From Nocardioides flavescens (GTDB lineage: Bacteria; Actinomycetota; Actinomycetes; Propionibacteriales; Nocardioidaceae), in contig NZ_WUEK01000003.1 of NCBI RefSeq assembly GCF_009823805.1, positions 248,001 through 312,000 of the forward strand: a DNA stretch of 64,000 nt, given 5' to 3'. This document shows positions 7,878-15,882 of this stretch, piece after piece. How positions within the stretch are numbered: position 1 is the first letter of the stretch; each line of letters begins with the position of its first letter. The position numbers were made by a program, and so were the translations under genes. Under the pieces are notes generated by a model. The model was not told where the DNA came from. It made no database searches and saw only the letters and a program-made list of their open reading frames with translations.

Positions 7878-8689
7878 GCGAACCCTGGCTCGGCGGGTCG
7901 TACGGCGAGCGCGGGCGCTGCCTGCTCGCCCCCAACCCCTCGCCGATGACCCTCGACGGCACCAACACCTGGGTGCTGCGCGAGCCCGGTGCGTCCCGCT
8001 CGGTGGTGGTCGACCCCGGCCCGCGCGCCGACGGCCACCTCGACCCGCTCACCGAGGGGACCGACGAGGTCGGTCTGGTGCTGCTCACCCACCACCACCA
8101 CGACCACGCCGAGGTGGCGGTCGACTTCGCGCGGCGCAAGGGCTGCGCCGTCCGGGCCCTCGACCCGGCGCTGTGCGTCGACGCCGACCCGCTGGTCGAC
8201 GGCGAGACGCTCACCGTCGACGGCCTCGAGCTGCGGGTGCTGACCACGCCGGGTCACACGGCCGACTCGGTGTCGTTCGTGCTGCCGGGTGACGGCGCGC
8301 TGCTCACCGGTGACACCGTGCTCGGGCGCGGCACCACCGTGGTCGCCCACCCCGACGGCCAGCTCGGCCCCTACCTCGACTCGCTCGACCGGCTGCGTCG
8401 CGAGGTGCTCGGCGGCGAGGTCCGCACGCTGTGGCCGGCCCACGGGCCCGTCCTCGACGACGCGCTGGGCGTCCTCGACCACTACCTCGCCCATCGGCGC
8501 GACCGCCTCGCGCAGGTCGAGGCCGCGCTGCGCGAGCTCGGGGTCCGGCCCGGGCCCGAGCTGGCGGAGGACCCCGACCTCCCGCGCCGGGTCGTCGAGG
8601 TGGTCTACGCCGAGGTGGACCGCTCGGTCTGGGACGCCGCCGAGCTCTCGGTGCGGGCCCAGCTCGCCTACCTCGCGGCCGGCCGCTGA
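7874..8689 (+). CDS. Metallo-beta-lactamase-fold hydrolase (Rv3677c-like)
   Basis: MBL-fold enzyme of 271 residues with the dinuclear-metal motif THHHHDHAE, the third ligand region TPGHTADSVSF, and the Asp ligand in LLTGDTVLG. A C-terminal helical extension (residues about 200-271) resembles LACTB2-type proteins, which are single-stranded nucleases, so an RNA-processing role is as likely as thioester hydrolysis. GTG start at 7874 overlaps the NUDIX stop. The orthologue lies next to crp in mycobacteria; here crp is displaced downstream by inserted genes. Confidence 0.85.
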   Translation: MSEPWLGGSYGERGRCLLAPNPSPMTLDGTNTWVLREPGASRSVVVDPGPRADGHLDPLTEGTDEVGLVLLTHHHHDHAEVAVDFARRKGCAVRALDPALCVDADPLVDGETLTVDGLELRVLTTPGHTADSVSFVLPGDGALLTGDTVLGRGTTVVAHPDGQLGPYLDSLDRLRREVLGGEVRTLWPAHGPVLDDALGVLDHYLAHRRDRLAQVEAALRELGVRPGPELAEDPDLPRRVVEVVYAEVDRSVWDAAELSVRAQLAYLAAGR

Positions 8690-8745
8690 CACACGTCTGA
8701 ACGATCCGGGTCGCTCGTGCGTTGTCCCTGCATGGGGGGCACGGC

Positions 8746-10458
8746 GTGAGGGCCTGGGCGGGGCTGGTCGCCGGCACCCTGCTGCTCGCGGCCTGCGACG
8801 GCGGCGCGCGTGAGGCGACCTCGCCCGAGCGGCGTACGACGGCCAGCCCCTCGGCGTCCCCCGCGGCGGTCGAGGAGGACCCGGCGACGCTGACGCTGGC
8901 CTTCGCGGGAGACGTCCACTTCGAGGGCGGGTTCACCGGCCTGCCCGGCTGGGACCGCGCGACGCTCGGGCCGATGTCGCCGGTGCTGCGCGACGCCGAC
9001 CTCGCGATGGTCAACCTCGAGGCGGCGCTCACCGACGCGGGCCGCCCCACCCGCAAGGAGCGCGAGGTGCCGGGCAACCGCTACTGGTTCCGCGCGCCCG
9101 CCTCGGCGCTCGACCTGCTCGATCGCTCCGGCGTCGACGTCGTGACCGTCGCCAACAACCACGGCGCCGACTACGGCCCGGCCGGCCTGCAGCGCACGAT
9201 CGAGATCGCCGCGCAGGCGCCCATCGGGGTCGTCGGCGTGGGACCGGACGCCGAGGCGGCGTTCACCCCCTTCCGCACGACGGTGCGCGGCACCGACGTC
9301 GCCGTGCTCGCCGCCGACGCCTCACCGCGCGAGAGCGCCGACGCGATCTGGGCTGCGCGCGCCGGCACCGGCCCCGGGCTGGCCTCGGCGCGCGGCGAGG
9401 ACCGCGACCAGCTCGTCGCGGCGGTGCGGGCGGCCGCGGCCGTCGACGACCTGGTCGTCGTCTACCTGCACTGGGGCGAGGAGGGGGAGACCTGCCCGAC
9501 CGGACAGCAGGAGGCGCTGGCCGCCGCGCTGGCCGAGGCCGGGGCCGACGTGGTCGTCGGCACCCACGCGCACCGTCTCCAGGGAACCGGGCTCGTCGAC
9601 GCCCCGGCCGGCGGGTCGACGTACGTCGCCTACGGGCTCGGCAACTTCTTCTGGTACCACGGCCTCGAGGAGGACACCGGCGTCCTCAAGCTGCGCGTGC
9701 GCGACGGCGAGGTGCTGACCGACACCTGGGTGCCCGGGCGCATCCGGCCCGCCGGCGGCAACCCGCAGCCGCTCACCGGGCGCGACCGGACACTCGCCGA
9801 GGGGGAGTTCCGCGGGCTGCGCTCGTGCACGTCGCTGGCGCCGGGCCCGACCGAGGCCACGGCGCAGCCCGAGCCCGCGGCGCTCCCCGAGTTCGAGTCC
9901 ACCGTGCGCCCGATCGGCGACGCGCTCGCCGCGCGGATGCGGGGCACGAGCATCCGGCCCGGCTGCCCGGTGCCGCTCGCCGACCTGCGCCACCTCACGC
10001 TGTCCTACGTCGACGTGGACGGCGCGGCTCGCACGGGCGGGATGGTCGTGGCGGCCGACGTCGCCGACGACGTGGTGAGGGTCTTCGAGCGGTTGTACGA
10101 CGCGCGGTTCCCGATCGCCCGGATGCGGACCATCGAGGCCTACGGCGGTGACGACGACCGGTCGATGGCCGCCAACAACTCCTCGGCGTTCAACTGCCGC
10201 ACCGTCGCGGGCAGCAGCACCCTCTCCGACCACGCCCTGGGTCGCGCCGTCGACCTCAACCCGGTGCAGAACCCCTACGTCACGGCGGCCGGGGTGCTCC
10301 CGCCCGCCGGCCGGACGTGGACCGACCGCGACCGGGTCGCCGACGACCCGCGGGTGGTGAGCGCGGACGACGTGGTCGTGCGGGCCTTCGCCGAGGTCGG
10401 GTGGGAGTGGGGCGGCACCTGGGGCGAGCCCGACTACCAGCACTTCTACGCGCCCTGA
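8746..10458 (+). CDS. Lipoprotein fusing a CapA/PgsA phosphoesterase-like domain to an M15 peptidase
   Basis: Exported protein of 570 residues. GTG at 8746, preceded by a G-rich Shine-Dalgarno run, gives a short lipoprotein signal (VRAWAGLVAGTLLLAAC, lipid-modified Cys17); an upstream TTG is less likely. Residues about 45-340 are a CapA-type calcineurin-like domain (FAGDVHFEGG, ANNHGADYG, GTHAHRLQG, YGLGNFFWY). Residues about 390-570 are a zinc D-Ala-D-Ala carboxypeptidase-like M15 domain, with ligands in SDHALGRAVDLNP (HxxxxxxD) and YQHFYAP. CapA/PgsA proteins function in poly-gamma-glutamate capsule assembly; M15 enzymes cut peptidoglycan stems. Joining both on one lipid-anchored chain suggests coupled envelope polymer and wall remodelling (inference). 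The 3' end overlaps the convergent regulator gene by 13 bases. Confidence 0.85.
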   Translation: MRAWAGLVAGTLLLAACDGGAREATSPERRTTASPSASPAAVEEDPATLTLAFAGDVHFEGGFTGLPGWDRATLGPMSPVLRDADLAMVNLEAALTDAGRPTRKEREVPGNRYWFRAPASALDLLDRSGVDVVTVANNHGADYGPAGLQRTIEIAAQAPIGVVGVGPDAEAAFTPFRTTVRGTDVAVLAADASPRESADAIWAARAGTGPGLASARGEDRDQLVAAVRAAAAVDDLVVVYLHWGEEGETCPTGQQEALAAALAEAGADVVVGTHAHRLQGTGLVDAPAGGSTYVAYGLGNFFWYHGLEEDTGVLKLRVRDGEVLTDTWVPGRIRPAGGNPQPLTGRDRTLAEGEFRGLRSCTSLAPGPTEATAQPEPAALPEFESTVRPIGDALAARMRGTSIRPGCPVPLADLRHLTLSYVDVDGAARTGGMVVAADVADDVVRVFERLYDARFPIARMRTIEAYGGDDDRSMAANNSSAFNCRTVAGSSTLSDHALGRAVDLNPVQNPYVTAAGVLPPAGRTWTDRDRVADDPRVVSADDVVVRAFAEVGWEWGGTWGEPDYQHFYAP

Positions 10459-11483
10459 CCCCCGGCCCGGACGCGTGTCGGCGTCTGGTCGAACCAGCGT
10501 CGGCACGCGCGGGTCAGCACCGCCTGCTCGGCGAACCCCACCGAGCGTGCGACCTGCGCCAGCGGCAGGTCGGTGCCGACCAGCAGCCGGTGGGCGGCGG
10601 CACGACGGGCCTCGTCGAGCACCTCGGCGAACGTCGAGCCCTCCGCGGCGAGGCGACGCTGCAGCGTGCGCGGGTGCAGCCCGAAGAGCCGCGCCACCGA
10701 GACCACGTCGGGCGCGGAGCTGTCGAGGAGCTGGCGGACGGCGCCGCGCACCTGGTGGGTGAACGGCCGGTCGTCGGTGTCGTCGTCGGGCTGGTCATCG
10801 GCGGGCCTCTGGCGGGAGAGGAAGTCGAGGGCGAGGCGCCGCACGGTCTCGTCGCGTCCGGTGAGCGGCAGCGACCCGAGGCTGCTCGGCAGCCGCAGAC
10901 GCGCCGCGGGGCGCCCGAAGCGCACCCGGACGCCGAAGAACTCCTCGTAGACCGCGACCGGGGCGAGCGGGGAGTACGGCAGGTCGACGCTCCGCAGCCC
11001 GTAGGTCCCGCCGACCAGGGCGCGGATGCTGCGGTGCAGGGAACCGAGGCTGAGGTCGGTGCCCTGACGCGGCGGGGCGACACCCGGCGGGGCGACGTCG
11101 TACCTCAGCGCCTCGACGCCGGGGACGCCGTCGGGATCGGGCTCGGCGGAGATGCGCATCGCCGGGGCGTGGACGAAGAGGTAGCGCGAGGTGCACTCGA
11201 GGGCGTCGGCGACGGTGGGGGAGTTCTCGATGGCCAGGGCCAGCGGGCCGAGGAGGGAGAGGTCCTGGCGCGCGGCCACCCGCAGCCCGAGGTCGGGGCG
11301 TCCGAGCTCAGCGGCGGCGAGCTCCAGCACGCCGGCCATCGCGGTGTCGGGCACCAGCACGTCGTCGGCGTCGAGGGCGGCCACCGGGAGGCCGGCGCGA
11401 GCGGCGAGGTCCTCGGCGTCGCCGCCCAGCGACTCCACCTCGGCGCGGAACCCGCGCAGCCCCGCCGACCGGATCACCGACAC
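10446..11483 (-). CDS. AraC-family regulator, VirS-like
   Basis: Regulator of 345 residues: an N-terminal 'Arabinose_bd' effector domain (about 1-210, including LGLRVAARQDLSLLGPLALA) and a C-terminal AraC HTH pair (SVARLFGLHPRTLQRRLAAE and AQVARSVGFAEQAVLTRACR). The GTG at 11483 is chosen because longer frames enter the divergent gene and a GAGACT -10-like box lies seven bases upstream. It is divergent from a Baeyer-Villiger monooxygenase and an alcohol dehydrogenase, the arrangement of virS with mymA and adhD in M. tuberculosis, where VirS activates the operon under acid stress. The ortholog assignment is by architecture only. Two direct repeats in the spacer are probable binding sites. Confidence 0.82.
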   Translation of the reverse strand: MSVIRSAGLRGFRAEVESLGGDAEDLAARAGLPVAALDADDVLVPDTAMAGVLELAAAELGRPDLGLRVAARQDLSLLGPLALAIENSPTVADALECTSRYLFVHAPAMRISAEPDPDGVPGVEALRYDVAPPGVAPPRQGTDLSLGSLHRSIRALVGGTYGLRSVDLPYSPLAPVAVYEEFFGVRVRFGRPAARLRLPSSLGSLPLTGRDETVRRLALDFLSRQRPADDQPDDDTDDRPFTHQVRGAVRQLLDSSAPDVVSVARLFGLHPRTLQRRLAAEGSTFAEVLDEARRAAAHRLLVGTDLPLAQVARSVGFAEQAVLTRACRRWFDQTPTRVRAGGQGA

Positions 11484-11503
11484 GACCGCCAGTCTCGACC
11501 CGG

Positions 11504-11541
11504 TGTCGCGTAGGATCAAGGGTCTGTCGCGTCGGATCAAG
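11504..11541. promoter_or_regulatory. Direct-repeat operator for the AraC-type regulator
   Basis: TGTCGCGTnGGATCAAG occurs at 11504-11520 and 11525-11541, exactly 21 bases apart (two helical turns), in the divergent spacer. The downstream copy ends about 21 bases before a -10-like CATGCT (11563-11568), where the -35 would be: the geometry of an AraC activator touching RNA polymerase at the monooxygenase promoter. Confidence 0.75.
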
Positions 11542-11574
11542 CGCGGCCCGGGCCGCGCGGGGCATGCTGGGAGC

Positions 11575-13077
11575 ATGAGCACCCCTCTCCCGCAGCACGT
11601 CGACGTCGTGGTGGTCGGAGCCGGTCTCTCCGGCATCGGGGCGGGCTACCGGCTGCAGACCGAGTGCCCCGAGCGCAGCTACCTGATCCTCGAGGCGCGC
11701 GAGTCGATGGGCGGCACCTGGGACCTCTTCCGCTACCCCGGGGTGCGCTCGGACTCCGACATGTTCACCCTCGGCTACCAGTTCAAGCCGTGGCGCGGCG
11801 ACAGGACGCTGGCCGACGGCGCCTCGATCCTCAGCTACATCGAGGAGACCGCCGCGGAGTTCGGCATCGACGAGCACGTGCGCTACTCGACCAAGGTCGT
11901 CGGGGCCGACTTCGACACGGCCGCGGCCCGCTGGACCCTCACGCTCGAGCGGTCCGGTGAGACCACGACGATGACCTGCGACTTCCTCTACTCGTGCGCG
12001 GGCTACTACGACTACGACCAGCCCTACGCGCCGCACTTCGAGGGTGTCGAGGACTTCGAAGGGCGGCTCGTGCACCCGCAGTTCTGGCCCGAGGACCTCG
12101 ACTACAGCAGCCAGCGGGTCGTGGTCATCGGCAGCGGCGCCACCGCCGTCACCCTCGTGCCGTCGATGACGGCCGGCGACGACCGCGCCGCCCACGTCAC
12201 CATGCTGCAGCGCAGCCCGACGTGGATCGCTGCCGTCCCCAGCCGGGACAAGCAGGCCGACTGGCTGCGCGCCCACCTGCCCGCCGGCCTCGCCCACACC
12301 CTCGCGCGGGCCAAGAGCATCGCCTTCGGCACGGCGTTCTACCAGTACTGCCAGCGCCGGCCGCAGCAGGCGCGGGCACTGCTGACCAAGATGACCACCA
12401 AGATCCTCGGCGACGAGCAGATGGTCGCCGACCACTTCACCCCGTCGTACGACCCGTGGGACCAGCGCCTGTGCGCCGTGCCCAGCGCCGACCTGTTCAA
12501 GGCCATCAAGGCGTGCGACGCCGAGGTCGTCACCGACACCATCGACCGCTTCGTGCCCGAGGGCATCCGGCTCAGCTCGGGGCGTGTGCTCGAGGCCGAC
12601 CTGGTCGTCACCGCAACCGGCCTGCAGCTCAAGGCGTTCGGTGGCATCGCGCCGAGCGTCGACGGCACCGAGGTCGAGCTGTCGGAGCAGTTCGTCTGGC
12701 AGGGGGCGATGATCAGCGGGGTGCCGAACTTCGCGCTCTGCATCGGCTACACCAACGCCTCCTGGACGCTGCGCGCCGACCTCACCCACCGCCTCGTCTG
12801 CAAGGTGTTGAACTGGATGGATCGTCGCGACGCCGCCGCGGTCGTCCCGCGCCCCGACGAGGGGCTCGAGGAGCGGCCGCTGCTCGACCTCGCCGCGGGC
12901 TACGTCCAGCGCTCGATCGCGAGCTTCCCGCGCCAGGGTGACCGCGCGCCGTGGCGGGTGCGGCAGAACTACGTGCTCGACTCGCTCACCACCCTGCGCA
13001 CCGATCTCGCCAGGACGCTCGAGGTCACCCCGCGTTCCGCCGTACGCCGCGACGCGGGCGAGCGGGTGGCCTCGTGA
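11575..13077 (+). CDS. Baeyer-Villiger flavin monooxygenase, MymA/EtaA-like
   Basis: FAD- and NADPH-dependent monooxygenase of 500 residues (MymA is 495). GAGLSGIGAG near the N-terminus binds FAD, the second Rossmann motif GSGATAVTLVP binds NADPH, and the Baeyer-Villiger fingerprint FEGRLVHPQFWP fits FxGxxxHxxxW. The likely reaction is oxidation of ketones to esters, or N/S-oxygenation as in EtaA. ATG at 11575; the -10-like CATGCT ends six bases upstream, so the message may be leaderless. The stop overlaps the alcohol dehydrogenase start, and the pair plus the divergent regulator make a self-contained cassette inserted between core genes that are adjacent in mycobacteria. Confidence 0.87.
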   Translation: MSTPLPQHVDVVVVGAGLSGIGAGYRLQTECPERSYLILEARESMGGTWDLFRYPGVRSDSDMFTLGYQFKPWRGDRTLADGASILSYIEETAAEFGIDEHVRYSTKVVGADFDTAAARWTLTLERSGETTTMTCDFLYSCAGYYDYDQPYAPHFEGVEDFEGRLVHPQFWPEDLDYSSQRVVVIGSGATAVTLVPSMTAGDDRAAHVTMLQRSPTWIAAVPSRDKQADWLRAHLPAGLAHTLARAKSIAFGTAFYQYCQRRPQQARALLTKMTTKILGDEQMVADHFTPSYDPWDQRLCAVPSADLFKAIKACDAEVVTDTIDRFVPEGIRLSSGRVLEADLVVTATGLQLKAFGGIAPSVDGTEVELSEQFVWQGAMISGVPNFALCIGYTNASWTLRADLTHRLVCKVLNWMDRRDAAAVVPRPDEGLEERPLLDLAAGYVQRSIASFPRQGDRAPWRVRQNYVLDSLTTLRTDLARTLEVTPRSAVRRDAGERVAS

Positions 13078-14132
13078 GCGCCGCCATCCCCGAGACCATG
13101 CGCGCCCAGCGCCTCGACACCCGGACGCTGACCTTCGAGGTCACCGACGTGCCGGTCCCGACGCCGGGGCCGGGCGAGGTGCTGATCCGGGTCGCGTTCT
13201 GCGGGATCTGCCACTCCGACCTGTCCCTGCTCGACGGCACCTTCCCGGCGATGGGCCCGGCGGTCATCACCCAGGGCCACGAGGCGTCGGGCACGATCGC
13301 CGCGCTCGGCGAGGGCGTCGTGGGCTGGGAGGTCGGCGACCGCGTCGTGCCCGCCGCGGGGCGTCCGTGCGGGCGCTGCCCGCACTGCCTGCGCGCCGAC
13401 TACGGCCACTGCACCGCGCTGCAGCTGATGGCGTTCGCCTACGACGGCGCCTGGGCGGAGTACACCCTCGCCCAGGCGCTGGGCCTCACCCGGATCCCGG
13501 ACAACGTCTCGATGGAGCAGGCCGCGATCCTCGCCGACGCCGTCTCCACGCCGTACGGCGCGGTGGTGCACACCGCCGAGCTGAAGGTTGGTGAGTCCGT
13601 CGGCGTGTGGGGCGCCGGAGGCGTCGGCACCCACGTCGTGCAGCTCGCCCGGCTCGTGGGCGCCACCCCGATCGTCGCGGTCGACCTCGACGAGACCGTG
13701 CGCCAGCGGGCGCTCGACCTGGGTGCCGACCTCGCGCTCGACTCCCGCGACCCCGAGCTGCCCGCGAAGATCCGCGAGATCACCGGTGGCCTCGGCCTCG
13801 ACGCGGCGTTCGACGCCGTCGGGCTGGCGGTGACCTTCGAGCAGGCGCTCGCCTCGCTCGGCAACGGCGGGCGGCTGGTCGGCGTCGGGATGAGCGCCGA
13901 GGAGCTGCGGCTCGGCCCGAGCATGATGTTCAACCTCAGCCGCGCGCAGGTGCGCGGCCACCTCGGCTACGAGGTCGCCGACATCGGCGTCCTGGCCCGG
14001 CTGGTCTCCACCGGCCGGCTCGACCTCTCGCGCTCGATCAGCGGCGTCGTCCCGCTCGAGGACGTCGGCGAGGGGATCCGGCGGCTCCAGGAGCGCGACG
14101 GGAGTCCGGTGCGGATCCTGGTGCAGCCGTGA
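13074..14132 (+). CDS. Zinc-dependent alcohol dehydrogenase, AdhD-like
   Basis: Medium-chain dehydrogenase of 352 residues. Catalytic zinc ligands are in GICHSD and GHEASG, the structural zinc is bound by the CGRCPHC...C cluster around residues 97-111, and GAGGVGTHVVQLA forms the NAD(P) site. GTG start at 13074 overlaps the monooxygenase stop. It may supply the ketone substrate of the monooxygenase by oxidising secondary alcohols, a pairing common in alcohol and ketone degradation (inference). It ends seven bases before the second complete copy of the intergenic repeat. Confidence 0.87.
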   Translation: MSAAIPETMRAQRLDTRTLTFEVTDVPVPTPGPGEVLIRVAFCGICHSDLSLLDGTFPAMGPAVITQGHEASGTIAALGEGVVGWEVGDRVVPAAGRPCGRCPHCLRADYGHCTALQLMAFAYDGAWAEYTLAQALGLTRIPDNVSMEQAAILADAVSTPYGAVVHTAELKVGESVGVWGAGGVGTHVVQLARLVGATPIVAVDLDETVRQRALDLGADLALDSRDPELPAKIREITGGLGLDAAFDAVGLAVTFEQALASLGNGGRLVGVGMSAEELRLGPSMMFNLSRAQVRGHLGYEVADIGVLARLVSTGRLDLSRSISGVVPLEDVGEGIRRLQERDGSPVRILVQP

Positions 14133-14139
14133 GGGTGGA

Positions 14140-14340
14140 GTGGTTTCGAGACGGTCGCTAGCGCGACCTCCTCAACCACCGGGGTGAACGGTCGCTGGCG
14201 CGACCTCCTCAACCACCGGGGTGAACGGTCGCTGGCGCGACCTCCTCAACCACCGGGGTGAACGGTCGCTGGCGCGACCTCCTCAACCACCGGCTGCGGC
14301 GGTGGTTGAGGAGGGCCGCTAGGCCCGTCTCGAAACCACC
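14140..14340. repeat. Modular inverted-repeat element, copy B (complete)
   Basis: Left end GTGGTTTCGAGAC (14140-14152), then units of 37 bp starting at 14153, 14190, 14227 and 14264 (the last shortened). Each is a hairpin GGTCGC-TAGC or TGGC-GCGACC plus TCCTCAACCACCGGGG. The right arm is GGTGGTTGAGGA (14301-14312), hairpin GGGCC-GCTA-GGCCC (14313-14326) and GTCTCGAAACCACC (14327-14340). It fills the gap between the convergent adh and crp genes, where it could terminate both. Confidence 0.92.
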
Positions 14341-14353
14341 TCGGTGAGCGAGC

Positions 14354-15031
14354 TCAGCGCGCTCGGCGCGCCAAGCGCTCGACGTCCATGATCACGACCG
14401 AGCGGGGCTCGAGGCGCAGCCAGCCGCGCGAGGCGAAGTCGGCGAGGGCCTTGTTGACCGTCTCGCGGGAGGCGCCGACCAGCTGGGCGAGCTCCTCCTG
14501 GGTGAGGTCGTGGTGCACGTGGACGCCGTCGTCGGCGGTGCGGCCGAAGCGGTCGGCGAGGTCGAGCAGCGCCTTGGCGACCCGACCGGGGACGTCGGAG
14601 AAGACCAGGTCGGCGACGACGTCGTTGGCCTTGCGGAGGCGACCGGCGAGCTGGGCGAGCAGGCCGCGGGCGACGACCGGGCGGCCCTCGAGCCAGCGCA
14701 GCAGGTCCTCGTGGGAGAGCGAGGCGAAGCTGGTGTCGGTCACCGCGGTGACGGTCGCCGAGCGCGGACCGGGGTCGAAGAGCGAGAGCTCGCCGAACAT
14801 CGAGCCGGGGCCGAGGATGGCGAGGAGGTTCTCCCGGCCGTCGGAGGAGGTGCGGCCGAGCTTCACCTTGCCGTCGAGGACGACGTAGAGCTTGTCGCCG
14901 GAGTCGCCCTCGTGGAAGAGCACGTCGCCGCGGCGCAGCCGGGTCTCGCCCATCGAGGATCGCAGGGCGGTGGCCGCCTCGTCGTCGAGCGCGCTGAAGA
15001 GGGGCGCCTGCCGGAGCACGTCGTTGTCCAC
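14354..15031 (-). CDS. crp: cAMP receptor protein (Crp/GlxR)
   Basis: Global regulator of 225 residues. The cyclic-nucleotide domain has the phosphate-binding cassette FGELSLFDPGPRSATVTA, and the C-terminal winged helix contains QLVGASRETVNKALADFASRGW. Length and sequence fit M. tuberculosis Crp (Rv3676) and corynebacterial GlxR, and the divergent nth neighbour is the same. GTG start at 15031 follows a GGAG Shine-Dalgarno. Crp/GlxR regulators control carbon metabolism including acetate use; a matching site lies before acs in this window (25610-25625). A dyad within its own promoter may mean autoregulation. Confidence 0.93.
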   Translation of the reverse strand: MDNDVLRQAPLFSALDDEAATALRSSMGETRLRRGDVLFHEGDSGDKLYVVLDGKVKLGRTSSDGRENLLAILGPGSMFGELSLFDPGPRSATVTAVTDTSFASLSHEDLLRWLEGRPVVARGLLAQLAGRLRKANDVVADLVFSDVPGRVAKALLDLADRFGRTADDGVHVHHDLTQEELAQLVGASRETVNKALADFASRGWLRLEPRSVVIMDVERLARRAR

Positions 15032-15077
15032 AAGATCCTCCGCTCCCCGGACACGCGGAGGCCCGGGATCGCTCAGA

Positions 15078-15106
15078 ATCCTAGCCAGTGGTGAGTCTCA
15101 CAGTCA
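15078..15106 (-). promoter_or_regulatory. crp promoter with internal dyad
   Basis: On the minus strand a -35-like TGACTG (15106-15101) and a -10 TAGGAT (15083-15078) are 17 bases apart. Between them lies the dyad GTGAG-T-CTCAC (15091-15101). A protein bound there would block the promoter. The dyad is shorter-spaced than the TGTGA-N6-TCACA Crp consensus, so the binder may be another factor. Confidence 0.5.
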
Positions 15107-15165
15107 CACAGGTCCCGTCCCGGGCGCGCCCCGGGCCGCGCACCGGCGCTGGGGGTGGGCGCACC

Positions 15166-15178
15166 TATCCTGGTGCGG
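15166..15178 (+). promoter_or_regulatory. Leaderless promoter of the nth-marP operon
   Basis: -10 hexamer TATCCT at 15166-15171 ends six bases before the GTG at 15178, so transcription is predicted to begin at the start codon itself. No good -35 is visible. Confidence 0.65.
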
Positions 15179-15882
15179 TGCCCGCCGAGGAGACCCGCAC
15201 CGCGCTCGTGCGGCGCGCGCGCAAGATCGACCGGGTCCTCGCCGAGACCTACCCCGACGCGCGGTGCGAGCTCGACTTCGACGACCCGTTCCAGCTGCTC
15301 GTCGTGACGGTGCTGAGCGCCCAGACGACCGACAAGCGGGTCAACGCCGTGCGCCCGACCCTCTTCGCGGCCTACCCCGATCCGGCGAGCATGGCCGCCG
15401 CCGAGCGCGAGGACCTCGAGCGCATCGTGGGCCCGCTCGGCTTCTTCCGGGCCAAGACCGAGTCGCTGCTCAAGCTCAGCGCCGCGCTGGTCGAGGACCA
15501 CGGCGGACAGGTGCCGGCCAAGCTCGAGCAGCTGGTCAAGCTGCCCGGGGTGGGGCGCAAGACCGCCAACGTCGTGCTCGGCAACGCCTTCGGCGTCCCG
15601 GGCATCACCGTCGACACCCACTTCGGGCGACTCTCGCGCCGCTTCGGGTTCACCGAGCAGACCGACCCGGTCAAGGCCGAGCACGAGGTCGGAGCGCTGT
15701 TCCCGAAGAAGGACTGGGTGATGCTCAGCCACCACCTGATCTGGCACGGGCGCCGCTGCTGCCACGCCCAGAAGCCCGCCTGCGGCGCCTGCCCGGTCGC
15801 TCGCTGGTGCCCGTCGTACGGCGAGGGCCCGACCGACCCCGAGGCGGCCGCCAAGCTCCTGCGCACCGAGGGCCGCGCGTGA
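15178..15882 (+). CDS. nth: Endonuclease III, base-excision DNA glycosylase/AP lyase
   Basis: DNA repair enzyme of 234 residues removing oxidised pyrimidines. The helix-hairpin-helix KLPGVGRKTANVV carries the catalytic Lys, TVDTHFGR the catalytic Asp, and the C-terminal [4Fe-4S] loop has C-x6-C-x2-C-x5-C (starting in CCHAQKPACGAC). A frame extends upstream to 15088, but the -10 box immediately before the GTG at 15178 sets the start. It is first in an operon nth, thioredoxin-like, NUDIX, marP whose genes all overlap by four bases, as in the Rv3674c-Rv3671c run. Confidence 0.94.
   Translation: MPAEETRTALVRRARKIDRVLAETYPDARCELDFDDPFQLLVVTVLSAQTTDKRVNAVRPTLFAAYPDPASMAAAEREDLERIVGPLGFFRAKTESLLKLSAALVEDHGGQVPAKLEQLVKLPGVGRKTANVVLGNAFGVPGITVDTHFGRLSRRFGFTEQTDPVKAEHEVGALFPKKDWVMLSHHLIWHGRRCCHAQKPACGACPVARWCPSYGEGPTDPEAAAKLLRTEGRA

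Noticed and set aside
9885..9902. tRNA T-arm-like GTTCGAGTCC
   Set aside because: It lies inside the CapA-M15 coding sequence and no cloverleaf surrounds it. I saw no tRNA or rRNA gene in the window.
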